This document shows positions 49,134-56,900 of a stretch of 64,000 bases of DNA, in pieces. Under the pieces are notes generated by a model. The model was not told where the DNA came from, made no database searches, and was given only the letters and a program-made list of their open reading frames with translations. This DNA is from Bog-756 sp963769905 (GTDB lineage: Bacteria > Actinomycetota > Acidimicrobiia > Acidimicrobiales > RAAP-2), in NCBI GenBank assembly GCA_963769905.1, contig CAVYNG010000002.1, forward strand, positions 186,001-250,000, read 5' to 3'. The translations under genes and the position numbers were made by a program. Numbering within the stretch: the first letter of the stretch is position 1; each line of letters opens with the position of its first letter.

Positions 49134-49507
49134 TCACCCAGCAATCACTGCCTCAACGACCGACTCGACTGCGTCGAAGGGCGCCCGCAGGGCACCCTCG
49201 ATGTGGAGCCTCTCGGCCATGAATCCCGGTGAGTTGTAACTCACCGGTACCACTCCGTTGCCGTCCTCCCAGACCAGGATCTTGAGCGGAAGATCCAACG
49301 CCGCAAGCGGTGCCGCGAGCATCACCGCCGCGCCCTTGGTCGGGTCCCAAACATGACGAGTTTCGAATCGGGCATGCGCACACCAACTCCTTCGGCTGTG
49401 CCGCTGTGATCGATCACCCTGAACAACGTAAAGCCCCGATCCGCGATGGAGCGTTTCAGTCGGTCGACAGTCTCTCCAACGGACCTGGTGGCGAACTTGG
49501 TGATGAC
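49134..49507 (-). pseudogene. DUF302 family protein, frameshifted
   Basis: Reading the minus strand gives ITKFATRSVGETVDRLKRSI, GFTLFRVIDHSG and MPDSKLVMFG. A single-base loss near 49342-49348 (GGGTCCC on the plus strand) then shifts the frame. The continuation in the other frame is DPTKGAAVMLAAPLAALDLP, LKILVWEDG and VPVSYNSPGF, which is a normal DUF302 end. No ATG opens the frame; GTC 49507 is where homology would begin. The gene is therefore disrupted unless the base loss is a sequencing error. Confidence 0.72.
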
Positions 49508-49701
49508 CGAAGATTGCGCGCTTCCAACATCAGGATTCGTTCCTTCGCTAGGGATTTCGTTCGAACGAAGCAGCCCAGATTGTCAGATCCCCGTGCCTGC
49601 CGGTCGAAAGGATCGCCTTTCTGCCGTGGCGAAAGATCAACGGCTACGAGCGCGGCCTCTTCGAAGACGGCGTCTCAGATCTGGCCGGCCGCGATTGAGA
49701 T

Positions 49702-50045
49702 TCAGCTCCCGGATGCGTCGTGGAAGGGCGGGGTGTAGCAGACAGCGACGAGCGAACCCTCCGGGCTCAACAGTCGAGCCGCGATCTGGGTCCGCGGCTC
49801 CGTCTGGGCATCGTGGATGAGCTGGTAGCCCTTGGCCGCGAGTTCGGCGGCCCCGGCAGCGACAGGCACTTCGAACTCGATGCTGGCCTGGGGGACCGGA
49901 ATCTAGCGGGCCATTCCGCAGCGCCGAAACAGGCGTTCGCCGCCTCCGAGAGAGGTCACAAGCCGAAGTGTTTGGTCCTTTCGAGTTTGTGGGTGAAGAC
50001 ATCGCGCACAATCGGGGCAACACTTGCTACGAACTGGACGTCCAT
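49702..50045 (-). pseudogene. VOC-family gene remnant with nonsense codon, frameshift and deletion
   Basis: From ATG 50045 the minus strand reads MDVQFVASVAPIVRDVF, then THKLERTKHFGL and TGA at 49958-49956, where related proteins have Trp (HFGLW). The same frame continues PLSEAANACFGAAEWPA. After a frameshift near 49900 comes VPQASIEFEV, ELAAKGYQLIHDAQTEP and ARLLSPEGSLVAVCYTPPFH. About 30 residues between VRD and KHFGL seem deleted compared with related VOC proteins. Three independent lesions make real decay likely. Confidence 0.75.
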
Positions 50046-50267
50046 CGGCCTCCACCTTCTTGAGACACCATTTGTTCGTTTGTGTCCCTTATACCCGGTG
50101 GACCCGCGTCGGCGACCGGAGCAGGGTGATGCGAGTGGGGGCGTCCCGTCCGCCTGACCCGAGAGGAGCAGAGATGCCCGAGATCGCCAAGGAATGACCG
50201 CGACGTGCCGCCGTCAGGTCGTCCACCCTGGGGGCGACCTTTCGCTTGCCATCGGGGGACGACCTCG

Positions 50268-50909
50268 TCATCGGGTGAACGTGAGGTGGGTGACGCCGCG
50301 GGGCGTCGAGACTGCCTCCACGTCGTAGTGCTGCTCCAATCCCTCCAGGCCGTCCCACAGCCGAACACCACGGCCGAGCAAGATCGGTACCTGCACGACG
50401 TGCAGGTGGTCGACGAGTCCGGCGGCGATGAATGTGCGCATCATGGTCGGGCCCCCGCCGATGCGGACGTCCTGACCGGCGGCTGCGTCCCGCGCCACCT
50501 CGAGTGCATCCGCTGGCGCGGCATCGAGGAAGTGGAACGTCGTACCACCCTCCATCTCCAGCGACGGGCGTGGACGGTGGGTCAGGACGTACGTCGGCGT
50601 GTGGAACGGCGGGTTGTCGCCCCACCACCCCCGCCACTCCGGGTCGTCCTGCCAGCCCGGAGGGCCGAACTTGCCCGCGCCCATGATCTCCGCACCGATG
50701 CCGGGTCCGTGCCGGTCGGCCATCGCGTCATCGACCCCCTCGGTGCCGCCGGACTCGCCGAGGATTTCACGGCGGCCGAACCGGGTGGCGAACATCCATT
50801 CGTGGAGCCGATGCCCGGCGTGGCCGAACGGCGTGTCGAGGGCCTGCCCCTCGCCGGTGGCGAACCCGTCGAGCGAGATCGAGAAGTTGTGGATGCGGAC
50901 GCGCGACAT
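50268..50909 (-). CDS. dihydrofolate reductase-fold (RibD C-terminal-like) protein
   Basis: The intact 213-aa protein starts MSRVRIHNFSISLDGFATG and has IMGAGKFGPPGW, FHTPTYVLTHRPRP, GGTTFHFLD, DVRIGGGPTMMRTFIAAGL and VPILLGRGVRLWDGL. These are signatures of the RibD C-terminal domain and DHFR-like family found widely in actinobacteria, typically annotated as dihydrofolate reductase family proteins. The substrate is unknown. It is the only complete gene in the right half of the repeat-flanked zone. A leftover micro-ORF (MPEIAKE) sits upstream at 50174. Confidence 0.85.
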   Translation of the reverse strand: MSRVRIHNFSISLDGFATGEGQALDTPFGHAGHRLHEWMFATRFGRREILGESGGTEGVDDAMADRHGPGIGAEIMGAGKFGPPGWQDDPEWRGWWGDNPPFHTPTYVLTHRPRPSLEMEGGTTFHFLDAAPADALEVARDAAAGQDVRIGGGPTMMRTFIAAGLVDHLHVVQVPILLGRGVRLWDGLEGLEQHYDVEAVSTPRGVTHLTFTR

Positions 50910-50995
50910 AGCGGCTCCTTCGGGTGGTGCTGGTTGGTCAGAGTGGTTGACTTGTCCTGCGGCGAGATTTCATCGGCCGCGGGATTCAGGCGACC

Positions 50996-51024
50996 TCGAA
51001 AGTGCAGTTCAGAGCCGGTCCGCG
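50996..51024 (+). repeat. 29-bp direct repeat, copy 2
   Basis: Copy 2 is identical to 48410-48438, but the following bases (GGGTCAGGCACTTCTGC) no longer form the 11-bp hairpin. It lies between the RibD-like gene and the VOC gene, outside any coding region. Confidence 0.85.
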
Positions 51025-51113
51025 GGGTCAGGCACTTCTGCTGGCGGGGCAGAGTCGACAGGACGCCACCGCCGGGCCTTGACAGCGAACGGGCGAGACC
51101 GGTCGTCTTGGTG

Positions 51114-51485
51114 TCAGGTGCCGTAGGGCCGGGTGAGTACCTCCATGTTGTGGCCGGCCGGGTCCTCGAAGTAGAAGCCGCGTCCGTTGTTGTTGATGCG
51201 GTTCTCCTGTTGATGACCGGGGTCCGCCCAATACGTGAGGCCTCGCGCGTTCACCCGGGCGAAGATGGCTTCGAAGTCGTCCTCAGTGACGAGGAAGGCG
51301 TAGTGATGGACCGTTGGGCTGAGGAACGTGTCGTCATAGTCGAGGGAAACGCCGTTGTCGGTGTCGACGCACAGGAAGGGTCCAAAGGGCTTCGGGGGAT
51401 CAAGCCCAAGGATCTCCGCGAGAAAGCCGGCTGATGCTTCTTTGTCCTGCACGGGGATGATCGTGTGATTGAGCTGAACTCCCAT
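51114..51485 (-). CDS. VOC-family protein
   Basis: The 123-aa protein reads MGVQLNHTIIPVQDKEASAG, FLAEILGLDPPKPFGPF, DNGVSLDYDDTF, HHYAFLVTEDDFEAIF, GRGFYFEDPAGHNMEVLTRPYG. Metal positions H and E are kept (NHTII, NMEVLT). ATG 51485 was chosen; the upstream frame is a shadow. The gene is divergent from an AraC-type N-terminus, an arrangement I associate with intact AraC/VOC pairs. It is therefore likely an authentic survivor of a decayed locus. Confidence 0.85.
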   Translation of the reverse strand: MGVQLNHTIIPVQDKEASAGFLAEILGLDPPKPFGPFLCVDTDNGVSLDYDDTFLSPTVHHYAFLVTEDDFEAIFARVNARGLTYWADPGHQQENRINNNGRGFYFEDPAGHNMEVLTRPYGT

Positions 51486-51576
51486 GGCGGCCTCCTGCGG
51501 CTTTGGCATTCGCCTTCGCGTTGGGAGGTTACTCGTTGCGCGCTGCGCCCTCGCCCGCTGAAGTGCACAATGGGGC

Positions 51577-52083
51577 ATGACCGCAGACATCGACGAGCTG
51601 CGTCGGCTCCGCCGGGCCCGCGACCAGATGGACCGCGAGTACGCGCAGCCACTCGACGTCCCCGCTCTCGCCCGCACCGCCCGAGGTGTCGCCGCCTACA
51701 TCGGTGACGGCTCCAACCGCTGGCCTGCCGTGCACCGTCTCGATGCGGCCCGCCTGTTCAGGCTCGCGCTCGAGGAGGCGCCGGCGGGATCGGTGCTGCA
51801 CGCGGTCGCGGACGAGGGAGTGCCGACCCGCACCATCGCCGAGGTGATCGGACGCCACCTCGACCTCCCGGTGGCTTCGATCGAGCCCGGAGAAGCCGAG
51901 GCGCACTTTGGCTGGATGGGGCTGTTCTTCGGGTCCGACGCCTCGGCCACGAGCGTTCTCACACGCGAGCTGCTGGGCTGGCAGCCCACCCAGCCCGGGC
52001 TCGTCGAGGATCTCGACCAGGGCCACTACTTCGACGAGCGACCGCCGACGCTGCTGATGGACCACGAGGCTGTCGGTTCGTAA
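51577..52083 (+). CDS. chimeric ORF: AraC-type N-terminus fused to C-terminal part of an NAD-epimerase/SDR
   Basis: Residues 1-35 (DELRRLRRARDQMDREYA, PLDVPALARTA) match the start of an AraC-family regulator, just before the expected helix-turn-helix (usually followed by MSPGHFSRRF). From residue 36 the sequence is instead RGVAAYIGDGSNRWPAVHRL, DAARLFRLALEEAPAGSVLH and EVIGRHLDLPVASI, which is the C-terminal substrate domain of an NAD(P)-dependent epimerase. It ends VEDLDQGHYFDERPP. The Rossmann part and the DNA-binding part are both missing. The frame is intact (168 aa), but the product is unlikely to do either job. It looks like an in-frame deletion junction near 51680. Confidence 0.7.
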   Translation: MTADIDELRRLRRARDQMDREYAQPLDVPALARTARGVAAYIGDGSNRWPAVHRLDAARLFRLALEEAPAGSVLHAVADEGVPTRTIAEVIGRHLDLPVASIEPGEAEAHFGWMGLFFGSDASATSVLTRELLGWQPTQPGLVEDLDQGHYFDERPPTLLMDHEAVGS

Positions 52084-52102
52084 ACGCACGTCGGGAAGCA
52101 CG

Positions 52103-52450
52103 TCACCCCGCCTCGACCCGGCAGTGCTCGAACCACCGTTCGTCCTCGATGTTCGCCGCGGCCGGTACCGGTTCGGCCACCCGCGTCACCGGCTCGATCG
52201 CCGCCGCCGGCTCGACTCGCCGGCTCCCCGGAATGAAGGCCGAGATCAGGACCAGGGCCGCCAGCGCGAAGAGGGCACCGATCCCGAGCACCTCGTCGAG
52301 ACCGTGCACGAGCACCGCGTGCGCGTGCGCGATGTCGACCGTTCTTGCGCCGAGCTGTTGATGGTGGGTCAGGACTCCGAAGGCGGTGACGAGGACGGCC
52401 AGGCCCACGGCCGCTTCGAGTTGTTGGGAGACGTTGATCAGGCCCGACGC
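52103..52450 (-). pseudogene. C-terminal stub of an MFS transporter
   Basis: The minus strand encodes ASGLINVSQQLEAAVGLAVL and VTAFGVLTHHQQLG, then VLGIGALFALAALVLISAF and a charged tail ending RWFEHCRVEAG. This is the last two to three helices of a DHA2-type drug exporter. Sequence upstream of about 52450 has no MFS similarity and changes into an opposite-strand TetR-like fragment. Only about 115 of the expected 450-500 residues remain. Confidence 0.6.
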
Positions 52451-52455
52451 CCGGT

Positions 52456-52608
52456 GCGATCCGGGGCGATGTCGAAGGTGCGGAGCTGATGCAGCTGCTC
52501 GGTCCGATGTGCACGAATGCATCCCTGTCGGCAGAGCAGAGCCAGCGGCTCCTCGGGATGATCCTCGACGGCCTGCGGACCACTTCCTCAGCCAACCCCT
52601 CCGATCAG
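52456..52608 (+). pseudogene. C-terminal stub of a TetR-type regulator
   Basis: The plus frame reads AIRGDVEGAELMQLLGPMC and SAEQSQRLLGMILDGLR, which resembles the ligand-domain end of TetR regulators. The frame then runs on antisense into the permease gene and has lost its natural stop. It begins right at the MFS stub junction (about 52450). The DNA-binding half is absent. The assignment is by pattern only. Confidence 0.45.
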
Positions 52609-53441
52609 GCGACGGCACCGACTCCGGCTAGGGCAGTGAGACGACCTCGCGCACGGGCCGCCCTTCCGGCTGCGATCGCCCGACCCAGCCCGTAGTCGGC
52701 TGCGCTGAAGAGCCCGACGAAGAACCCGATCGGCCAGTTCGTCCAGTACGAAGAGGCGATCGCCACCCAGACCGTCACGAGGGCGACGACCGTGGACAAC
52801 GTCATCGCGACAAAGGGTCGCGACGTCAGCGTCCTCGCCGCGGCGGGTGGTCCGATCATGAGGCTGAAGATCAAGAGTGCGCCCACGACCGGCACGGTCA
52901 TGGCCGTGGCGAGCGCGAGGACGACCAGGAAGATGGTCTCCATGCGGTGGGCGGACACGCCACGCGCTTCGGCGATCTCGGGCACGGTGGAGGAAAGAAG
53001 GAGGGGTCGGTAGAGCACCGCGATCGCCGAGAGGCAGACGACGGCCAGCGCGGCCACCGGGAGGATCTCGGTCGTGCTCACGCCGAGCACCTCGCCGAAG
53101 AGAAGGGCGAAGATCTGCTCCGAGTACTCGGTGGTGTGGCTGAGAAAGGCGGCTCCGAGGGCGAGCATCATGACCAGCGCGAGCGCGGTCACGACATCGT
53201 GGCGGCCCCGGCGGCCCAACCAACCGATGCCGAGCGCCGCGAGCACTGCGAAAGTCCCGAGGCCGAGCAGCGCGTTGGCCCCGACGAGGGCCGCACCGGC
53301 GGCCCCGGCGAACGCTCCGTTGGGGATCGCGTGGGCAGGAAAGGCGTCACCTCGCAACACGACGAAGAACCCGACGACCCCGGCGATGACCGCGACGATG
53401 GTGGCGACGATCCACGCGTTGGTCATGAGTCCCGAGAACAT
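52605..53441 (-). CDS. metal ABC transporter permease (ZnuB/MntB family)
   Basis: The 278-aa integral membrane protein has about eight hydrophobic helices. ABC-3 family signatures include VLRGDAFPAHAIPNGAFAGA (cited in part), LLFGEVLGVS, PLLLSSTVPEIAEARGVS and ALLIFSLMIGPPAAARTL. ATG 53441 follows GAGGAGG and overlaps the upstream permease by 19 bp. It is the last gene of the four-gene importer operon. Two different permeases suggest a heterodimeric channel. Confidence 0.88.
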   Translation of the reverse strand: MFSGLMTNAWIVATIVAVIAGVVGFFVVLRGDAFPAHAIPNGAFAGAAGAALVGANALLGLGTFAVLAALGIGWLGRRGRHDVVTALALVMMLALGAAFLSHTTEYSEQIFALLFGEVLGVSTTEILPVAALAVVCLSAIAVLYRPLLLSSTVPEIAEARGVSAHRMETIFLVVLALATAMTVPVVGALLIFSLMIGPPAAARTLTSRPFVAMTLSTVVALVTVWVAIASSYWTNWPIGFFVGLFSAADYGLGRAIAAGRAARARGRLTALAGVGAVA

Positions 53442-54367
53442 GCCACCTCCTCGCTCGCGGGGGACACCGCTGCGACCTTGGCGCGCTCGGCACGGCCGGC
53501 CCGCTCGCGGACGCTGCTGGTGGCGAACCGGGCCACGAGCCCTGACAACAGGTAGCCGGAGAAGACGAGCGCGACGACCCAGAAGCTCACCGGGAGGGCG
53601 TCGTGACCCGATCCCCACTCCGGGCTGTCGTAGGCGAGCAGGATCCCGAGCCACGTGCTCGCGACGCCGATCGCAGTGGACGCGAGCATGGAGCGGCCCA
53701 CCCGCTTGGTGATGCGCAACGCGGTCGCCGCCGGACCGATCAGCAAGGCCGTCGAGAGGATCGCGCCGATCGCGAGCGAGGAGAGCCCGACCGCCAGTGC
53801 CAACGCGCCCATGTAGGCGATCCCGATGGCACGTACCGGCACGCCCCGTGCGGCCGCCAGGTCGGAGTCGACCGAGGAAAGGAGGAGGGGGCGGAAGACG
53901 ACGGCGACGATGCCGAGCGACAACACGCTGAAGACGGCGACCACAGGGAGGGTCGAGGGCGTGGTGACGAAGATCGAACCGAAGAGGATCTGCTGGGTCG
54001 CTCCGGTCGTCGCCGTCGTACTGGTCGTGAGATAGAGGAACAAGGAGGCGAGCCCGATGGAGGCGCCGAGGACGATGCCCGTCGCGAGGTCGCGTCCCCG
54101 GACGTGGCGCACTCCGACCGCCTCCATCGCACCGGCCCCGGCGAGCGAGCCGACCACGAATCCGAGCAGTGGGTTGGCTCCGACCAGGAGCGCGCCGGAC
54201 CCGCCAGTCGCCGACGCGTCGGTCAGGGCATGGCCGGCAAAGGACTGGCCTCGGATCACGGTGAAGACGCCGACGATGGCCGACACCAGGGCGCTCACGC
54301 CGCCGATCGCGAGCGCGGTGTGGACTTGGGGGCTGGCGAAGAAGCCCGGCTCGAAGAGCCATCCCAA
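53423..54367 (-). CDS. metal ABC transporter permease (ZnuB/MntB family)
   Basis: The 314-aa permease is paralogous to its neighbour: VIRGQSFAGHALTDASATGG, QQILFGSIFVTTPST, PLLLSSVDSDLAAARGVP and AILSTALLIGPAATALRIT. It has about eight helices, with a basic C-terminal tail (RERAGRAERAKVAAVSP). It begins 3 bp before the stop-side of the ATPase gene. With its partner it should form the membrane channel. Confidence 0.88.
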   Translation of the reverse strand: MGWLFEPGFFASPQVHTALAIGGVSALVSAIVGVFTVIRGQSFAGHALTDASATGGSGALLVGANPLLGFVVGSLAGAGAMEAVGVRHVRGRDLATGIVLGASIGLASLFLYLTTSTTATTGATQQILFGSIFVTTPSTLPVVAVFSVLSLGIVAVVFRPLLLSSVDSDLAAARGVPVRAIGIAYMGALALAVGLSSLAIGAILSTALLIGPAATALRITKRVGRSMLASTAIGVASTWLGILLAYDSPEWGSGHDALPVSFWVVALVFSGYLLSGLVARFATSSVRERAGRAERAKVAAVSPASEEVACSRDS

Positions 54368-54370
54368 CGC

Positions 54371-55210
54371 TCAGCCCACCTCGATCGGAGGATGCGGTGG
54401 GATCGGCTCACGGTCGGAGGGACCCGGCCCGACCACGACGAGGACCCGACCGTGGATCCTCACCACGTCGACATGATGGCCGTAGAGGTTGCTCAGTACG
54501 TCGCCGCGCACCACTTCGTCCGTCGTGCCGGTCGCAGCACGACCACCGGCGAGATACACGACGCGGTCCATCACCGGGAGGAGCGGATTCATCTCGTGCG
54601 CCGACACCAGCACGCCGACTCCTTGGTCGGTCGCGACCCGGTCGAGCAGAGCGACGATCTCATGGCCGCTGTGGAGGTCGAGGTTCGCCAGGGGCTCGTC
54701 CAGCAGCAGCAACCTCGGGCGGCTCGCGAGCGCGTGGGCTATGAGGACCCTCTGTTGCTCACCGCCGGACAGGCGGCCGACACGCGCGTCGGCGAAGGGG
54801 CCGGCACCGACCGCCTCGAGCAGTTCCTCGACCCGCTCGCGCCGTGCCTTCGGATGGAGCGGCAGGCCGAAACGGTGGCCGTCCACGCCGAGCTCGACCA
54901 GGTCCTTGGCTCGCATCGGCAAGTCGGGATCGAGCTGCACCTTCTGGGGCACGTAGCCGATCGAGCGCTTCTGACCGATGCGCCCGGTCCGCACCCTGCC
55001 CTCGCTCGGACGCTGCAACCCGAGGATCACCCGCAAGAGGGTCGTCTTGCCCGCGCCGTTGGAGCCGATCAGACCGGTGAACTCACCGGGTGCGAGGGTG
55101 AAGTCGACGTCCCGGAGGATCTGGCGACCCGACAAGACGACGCTCACGCCCTCCACCGACAGGACCGGCTCGTCCCCTGCGGGCCTCTGCGTCGCGGTTG
55201 GCGCGGTCAT
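54371..55210 (-). CDS. metal ABC transporter ATP-binding protein
   Basis: The 279-aa ATPase has Walker A GSNGAGKTTLL, Q-loop GYVPQKVQLDPD, signature LSGGEQQRVLIAHAL, Walker B LLLLDEPLANLD and switch His in VSAHEMN. The C-terminal extension is proline rich (PSDREPIPPHPPIEVG). ATG 55210 overlaps the substrate-binding protein stop as ATGA. It is the energising subunit of the importer. Confidence 0.93.
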   Translation of the reverse strand: MTAPTATQRPAGDEPVLSVEGVSVVLSGRQILRDVDFTLAPGEFTGLIGSNGAGKTTLLRVILGLQRPSEGRVRTGRIGQKRSIGYVPQKVQLDPDLPMRAKDLVELGVDGHRFGLPLHPKARRERVEELLEAVGAGPFADARVGRLSGGEQQRVLIAHALASRPRLLLLDEPLANLDLHSGHEIVALLDRVATDQGVGVLVSAHEMNPLLPVMDRVVYLAGGRAATGTTDEVVRGDVLSNLYGHHVDVVRIHGRVLVVVGPGPSDREPIPPHPPIEVG

Positions 55211-56172
55211 AGGTGAAGGGTCGATGTGCCGCTCACGACGGCGGCTCGGATGGCGTTCGTCTCCGCCAGCATCCACGATTGGTAGGTGTAACCGCGAGCC
55301 GGCATGGTCTCGTAGACGCCGACGACGGGCACCCCGGCCTGTTGCGCGTTGGACCGGATCGACTCGGTCAACGAGTCCACGACCTGCTGGTTGTAGGCGA
55401 AGACCTTGACCATGTGCTTCGTGAAGAAGCCGTTCTCGAGGGCGATGTCCTGCGGGGTCGGGTCGGTGCCGTTCATGACGTCGGCCTGGAAGGCGAACGG
55501 TGTGAGGTTGTCGATCCCCATGGCTTGGAGGAGATAGTCGGCGACCGGCTCGGTCGTCGCCGCGGTGGTGCCCCCGTGTTGAACCTTGAAGGCGGCGATG
55601 GCGTTCAGCCAGGGCTGGAGCGAATCGTCGAACTTGTTCTCGTTGCCGTGGAAGTAGGCCGCATGGCTCGGGGCCAGCGCGGCCAGGTCGCTTCCGATGG
55701 CCGCGGCGACGGCTGGCATCGTCTTCGGGTCGTACCAGAGATGCGGGTTGGGGGTGTCGTCGGGCAACCGCAGGAGGTGTTGGACGTCGACCACCCTTCG
55801 GTTCGAATTGGCCGAAGCCGACTCGATCCTGTCCATGTAGGTGTCGTAGCCGACACCGTTCTGGATCACGACGCCTGCGCCAGCCACCTCGCTCGCGATG
55901 CTCGGGCTCACCTCGTAGGTGTGCGGGTCGGTGTTCGGGTTGCTCTCCACCGAGGTGACCTGCACGTAGCGGCCGCCGATCTGGGCGGCCACGTTGCCGT
56001 ACTCGTTCTCGGCGGCGACCACCGAGACGACGCCGGTCGGAGAGGCATCGGTGGCCGACGACGATCCGCAGGCAGAGAGCAAGGCCGGCAAGGCGAACAC
56101 TGCGGCCGAGCCGACGAGCGCACGGCGCAACCATCCCGAGTTCGCAGGAGTGCCAAGGGTAGGTGCCTGCAC
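55207..56172 (-). CDS. metal ABC transporter substrate-binding lipoprotein (ZnuA/AdcA type)
   Basis: The 321-aa protein has a lipoprotein signal (VGSAAVFALPALLSACGSS, lipobox cysteine about residue 35) and the cluster A-I metal-binding fold. Metal ligands are seen in NTDPHTYEV, NPHLWYD and probably TTEPVADYL, with the long helix between the lobes. No His-rich loop of the classical ZnuA type is present. Zinc is the likely cargo, given the divergent Zur-like regulator, but manganese cannot be excluded. It is the first gene of the operon SBP-ATPase-permease-permease. Confidence 0.9.
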   Translation of the reverse strand: MQAPTLGTPANSGWLRRALVGSAAVFALPALLSACGSSSATDASPTGVVSVVAAENEYGNVAAQIGGRYVQVTSVESNPNTDPHTYEVSPSIASEVAGAGVVIQNGVGYDTYMDRIESASANSNRRVVDVQHLLRLPDDTPNPHLWYDPKTMPAVAAAIGSDLAALAPSHAAYFHGNENKFDDSLQPWLNAIAAFKVQHGGTTAATTEPVADYLLQAMGIDNLTPFAFQADVMNGTDPTPQDIALENGFFTKHMVKVFAYNQQVVDSLTESIRSNAQQAGVPVVGVYETMPARGYTYQSWMLAETNAIRAAVVSGTSTLHL

Positions 56173-56230
56173 AGGTTCCTCCTCGGGTCCTAGACGGCCG
56201 ACCTTTGTCCGTCGCTCGCGCTGGCTTGTT

Positions 56231-56268
56231 GGTAATCGTTTCCGATAAACTAACGGGAAATGGTTACC
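56231..56268. promoter_or_regulatory. paired inverted operator motifs in the zur/importer intergenic region
   Basis: GGTAATCGTTTCC (56231-56243, plus strand) and GGTAACCATTTCC (56268-56256, minus strand) share 11 of 13 bases. They are arranged head to head about 12 bp apart. They lie between the importer start (56172) and the Zur-like gene (56397) and could be Zur or Fur-type operators controlling both directions. No experiment or alignment to known Zur boxes was possible. Confidence 0.6.
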
Positions 56269-56396
56269 GATGCAACTAAGAATCCCGGTGGGTGTTCGCG
56301 AGAGCCCGATTCCGTTTGGGACACTGGGGAGATGGGCGACCGCCTCGCGATCTGCTCGGCGGTGGCTCGAGTCCGAGGGAGCGGCGGGGTTCTGCG

Positions 56397-56858
56397 ATGA
56401 CCGGCACCGGCAGCCTCGACGACGTGACCGCCCGCGCCCCGCAGGAGCGCTCGACTCGCCAGAAGCGGGCGCTCGCCGCGGTCCTCGAGGCCGCGGATAC
56501 TTTCCGCTCGGCTCAGGAGCTCTTCACCGAGTTGCGGGCACGGGGCGAGAACGTCGGGCTCACCACCGTCTACAACCAGCTGCGCGCGCTCGCCGAAAAC
56601 GGTGAGGTGGACGTCCTGCGTTCGGACGAGGGTGAATCCCTCTACCGCCGATGTGCGACCGGGGATCACCACCACCACTTGGTGTGCCGCTGCTGTGGCC
56701 GGACCGTCGAGGTGGAGGGACCCGAGGTCGAACGCTGGGCCGAGCGGGTCGCCGCCGAGAACCGCTTCGTCGGGGTCAGCCACACTCTCGAGGTCTTCGG
56801 AACCTGCGCGGAGTGCGTAGGCCCGAGCAAGAGGAGTGGCCGGCCTTCGCAGCTCTGA
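56397..56858 (+). CDS. zur: Fur-family regulator, probably zinc-responsive Zur
   Basis: The 153-aa Fur-family protein has the winged helix (RSAQELFTELRARGENVGLTT, cited in part; VYNQLRALAENGEVD) and metal sites DHHHHLVCRCC and CAEC. The two CxxC-type motifs would form the structural zinc site. The direct divergent pairing with a metal importer supports a Zur role. ATG 56397 was chosen; in-frame upstream sequence from 56292 looks non-coding and would cover part of the operator region. Confidence 0.88.
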   Translation: MTGTGSLDDVTARAPQERSTRQKRALAAVLEAADTFRSAQELFTELRARGENVGLTTVYNQLRALAENGEVDVLRSDEGESLYRRCATGDHHHHLVCRCCGRTVEVEGPEVERWAERVAAENRFVGVSHTLEVFGTCAECVGPSKRSGRPSQL

Positions 56859-56900
56859 CCTCAGGCGGTCGGACCGGTCGGCGAGAGTGGTCGTCGACTG

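Noticed and set aside
50174..50197. Micro-ORF MPEIAKE with an upstream GAGGAGCAGAG site
   Set aside because: Only seven codons, so it cannot be supported as a gene; perhaps the remnant of a deleted gene start.
48410..51024. Active genomic island with integrase
   Set aside because: No integrase, excisionase or transposase motif was found between or near the repeats, and the repeat begins outside the tRNA gene rather than within its 3' end, so only a scar is proposed.
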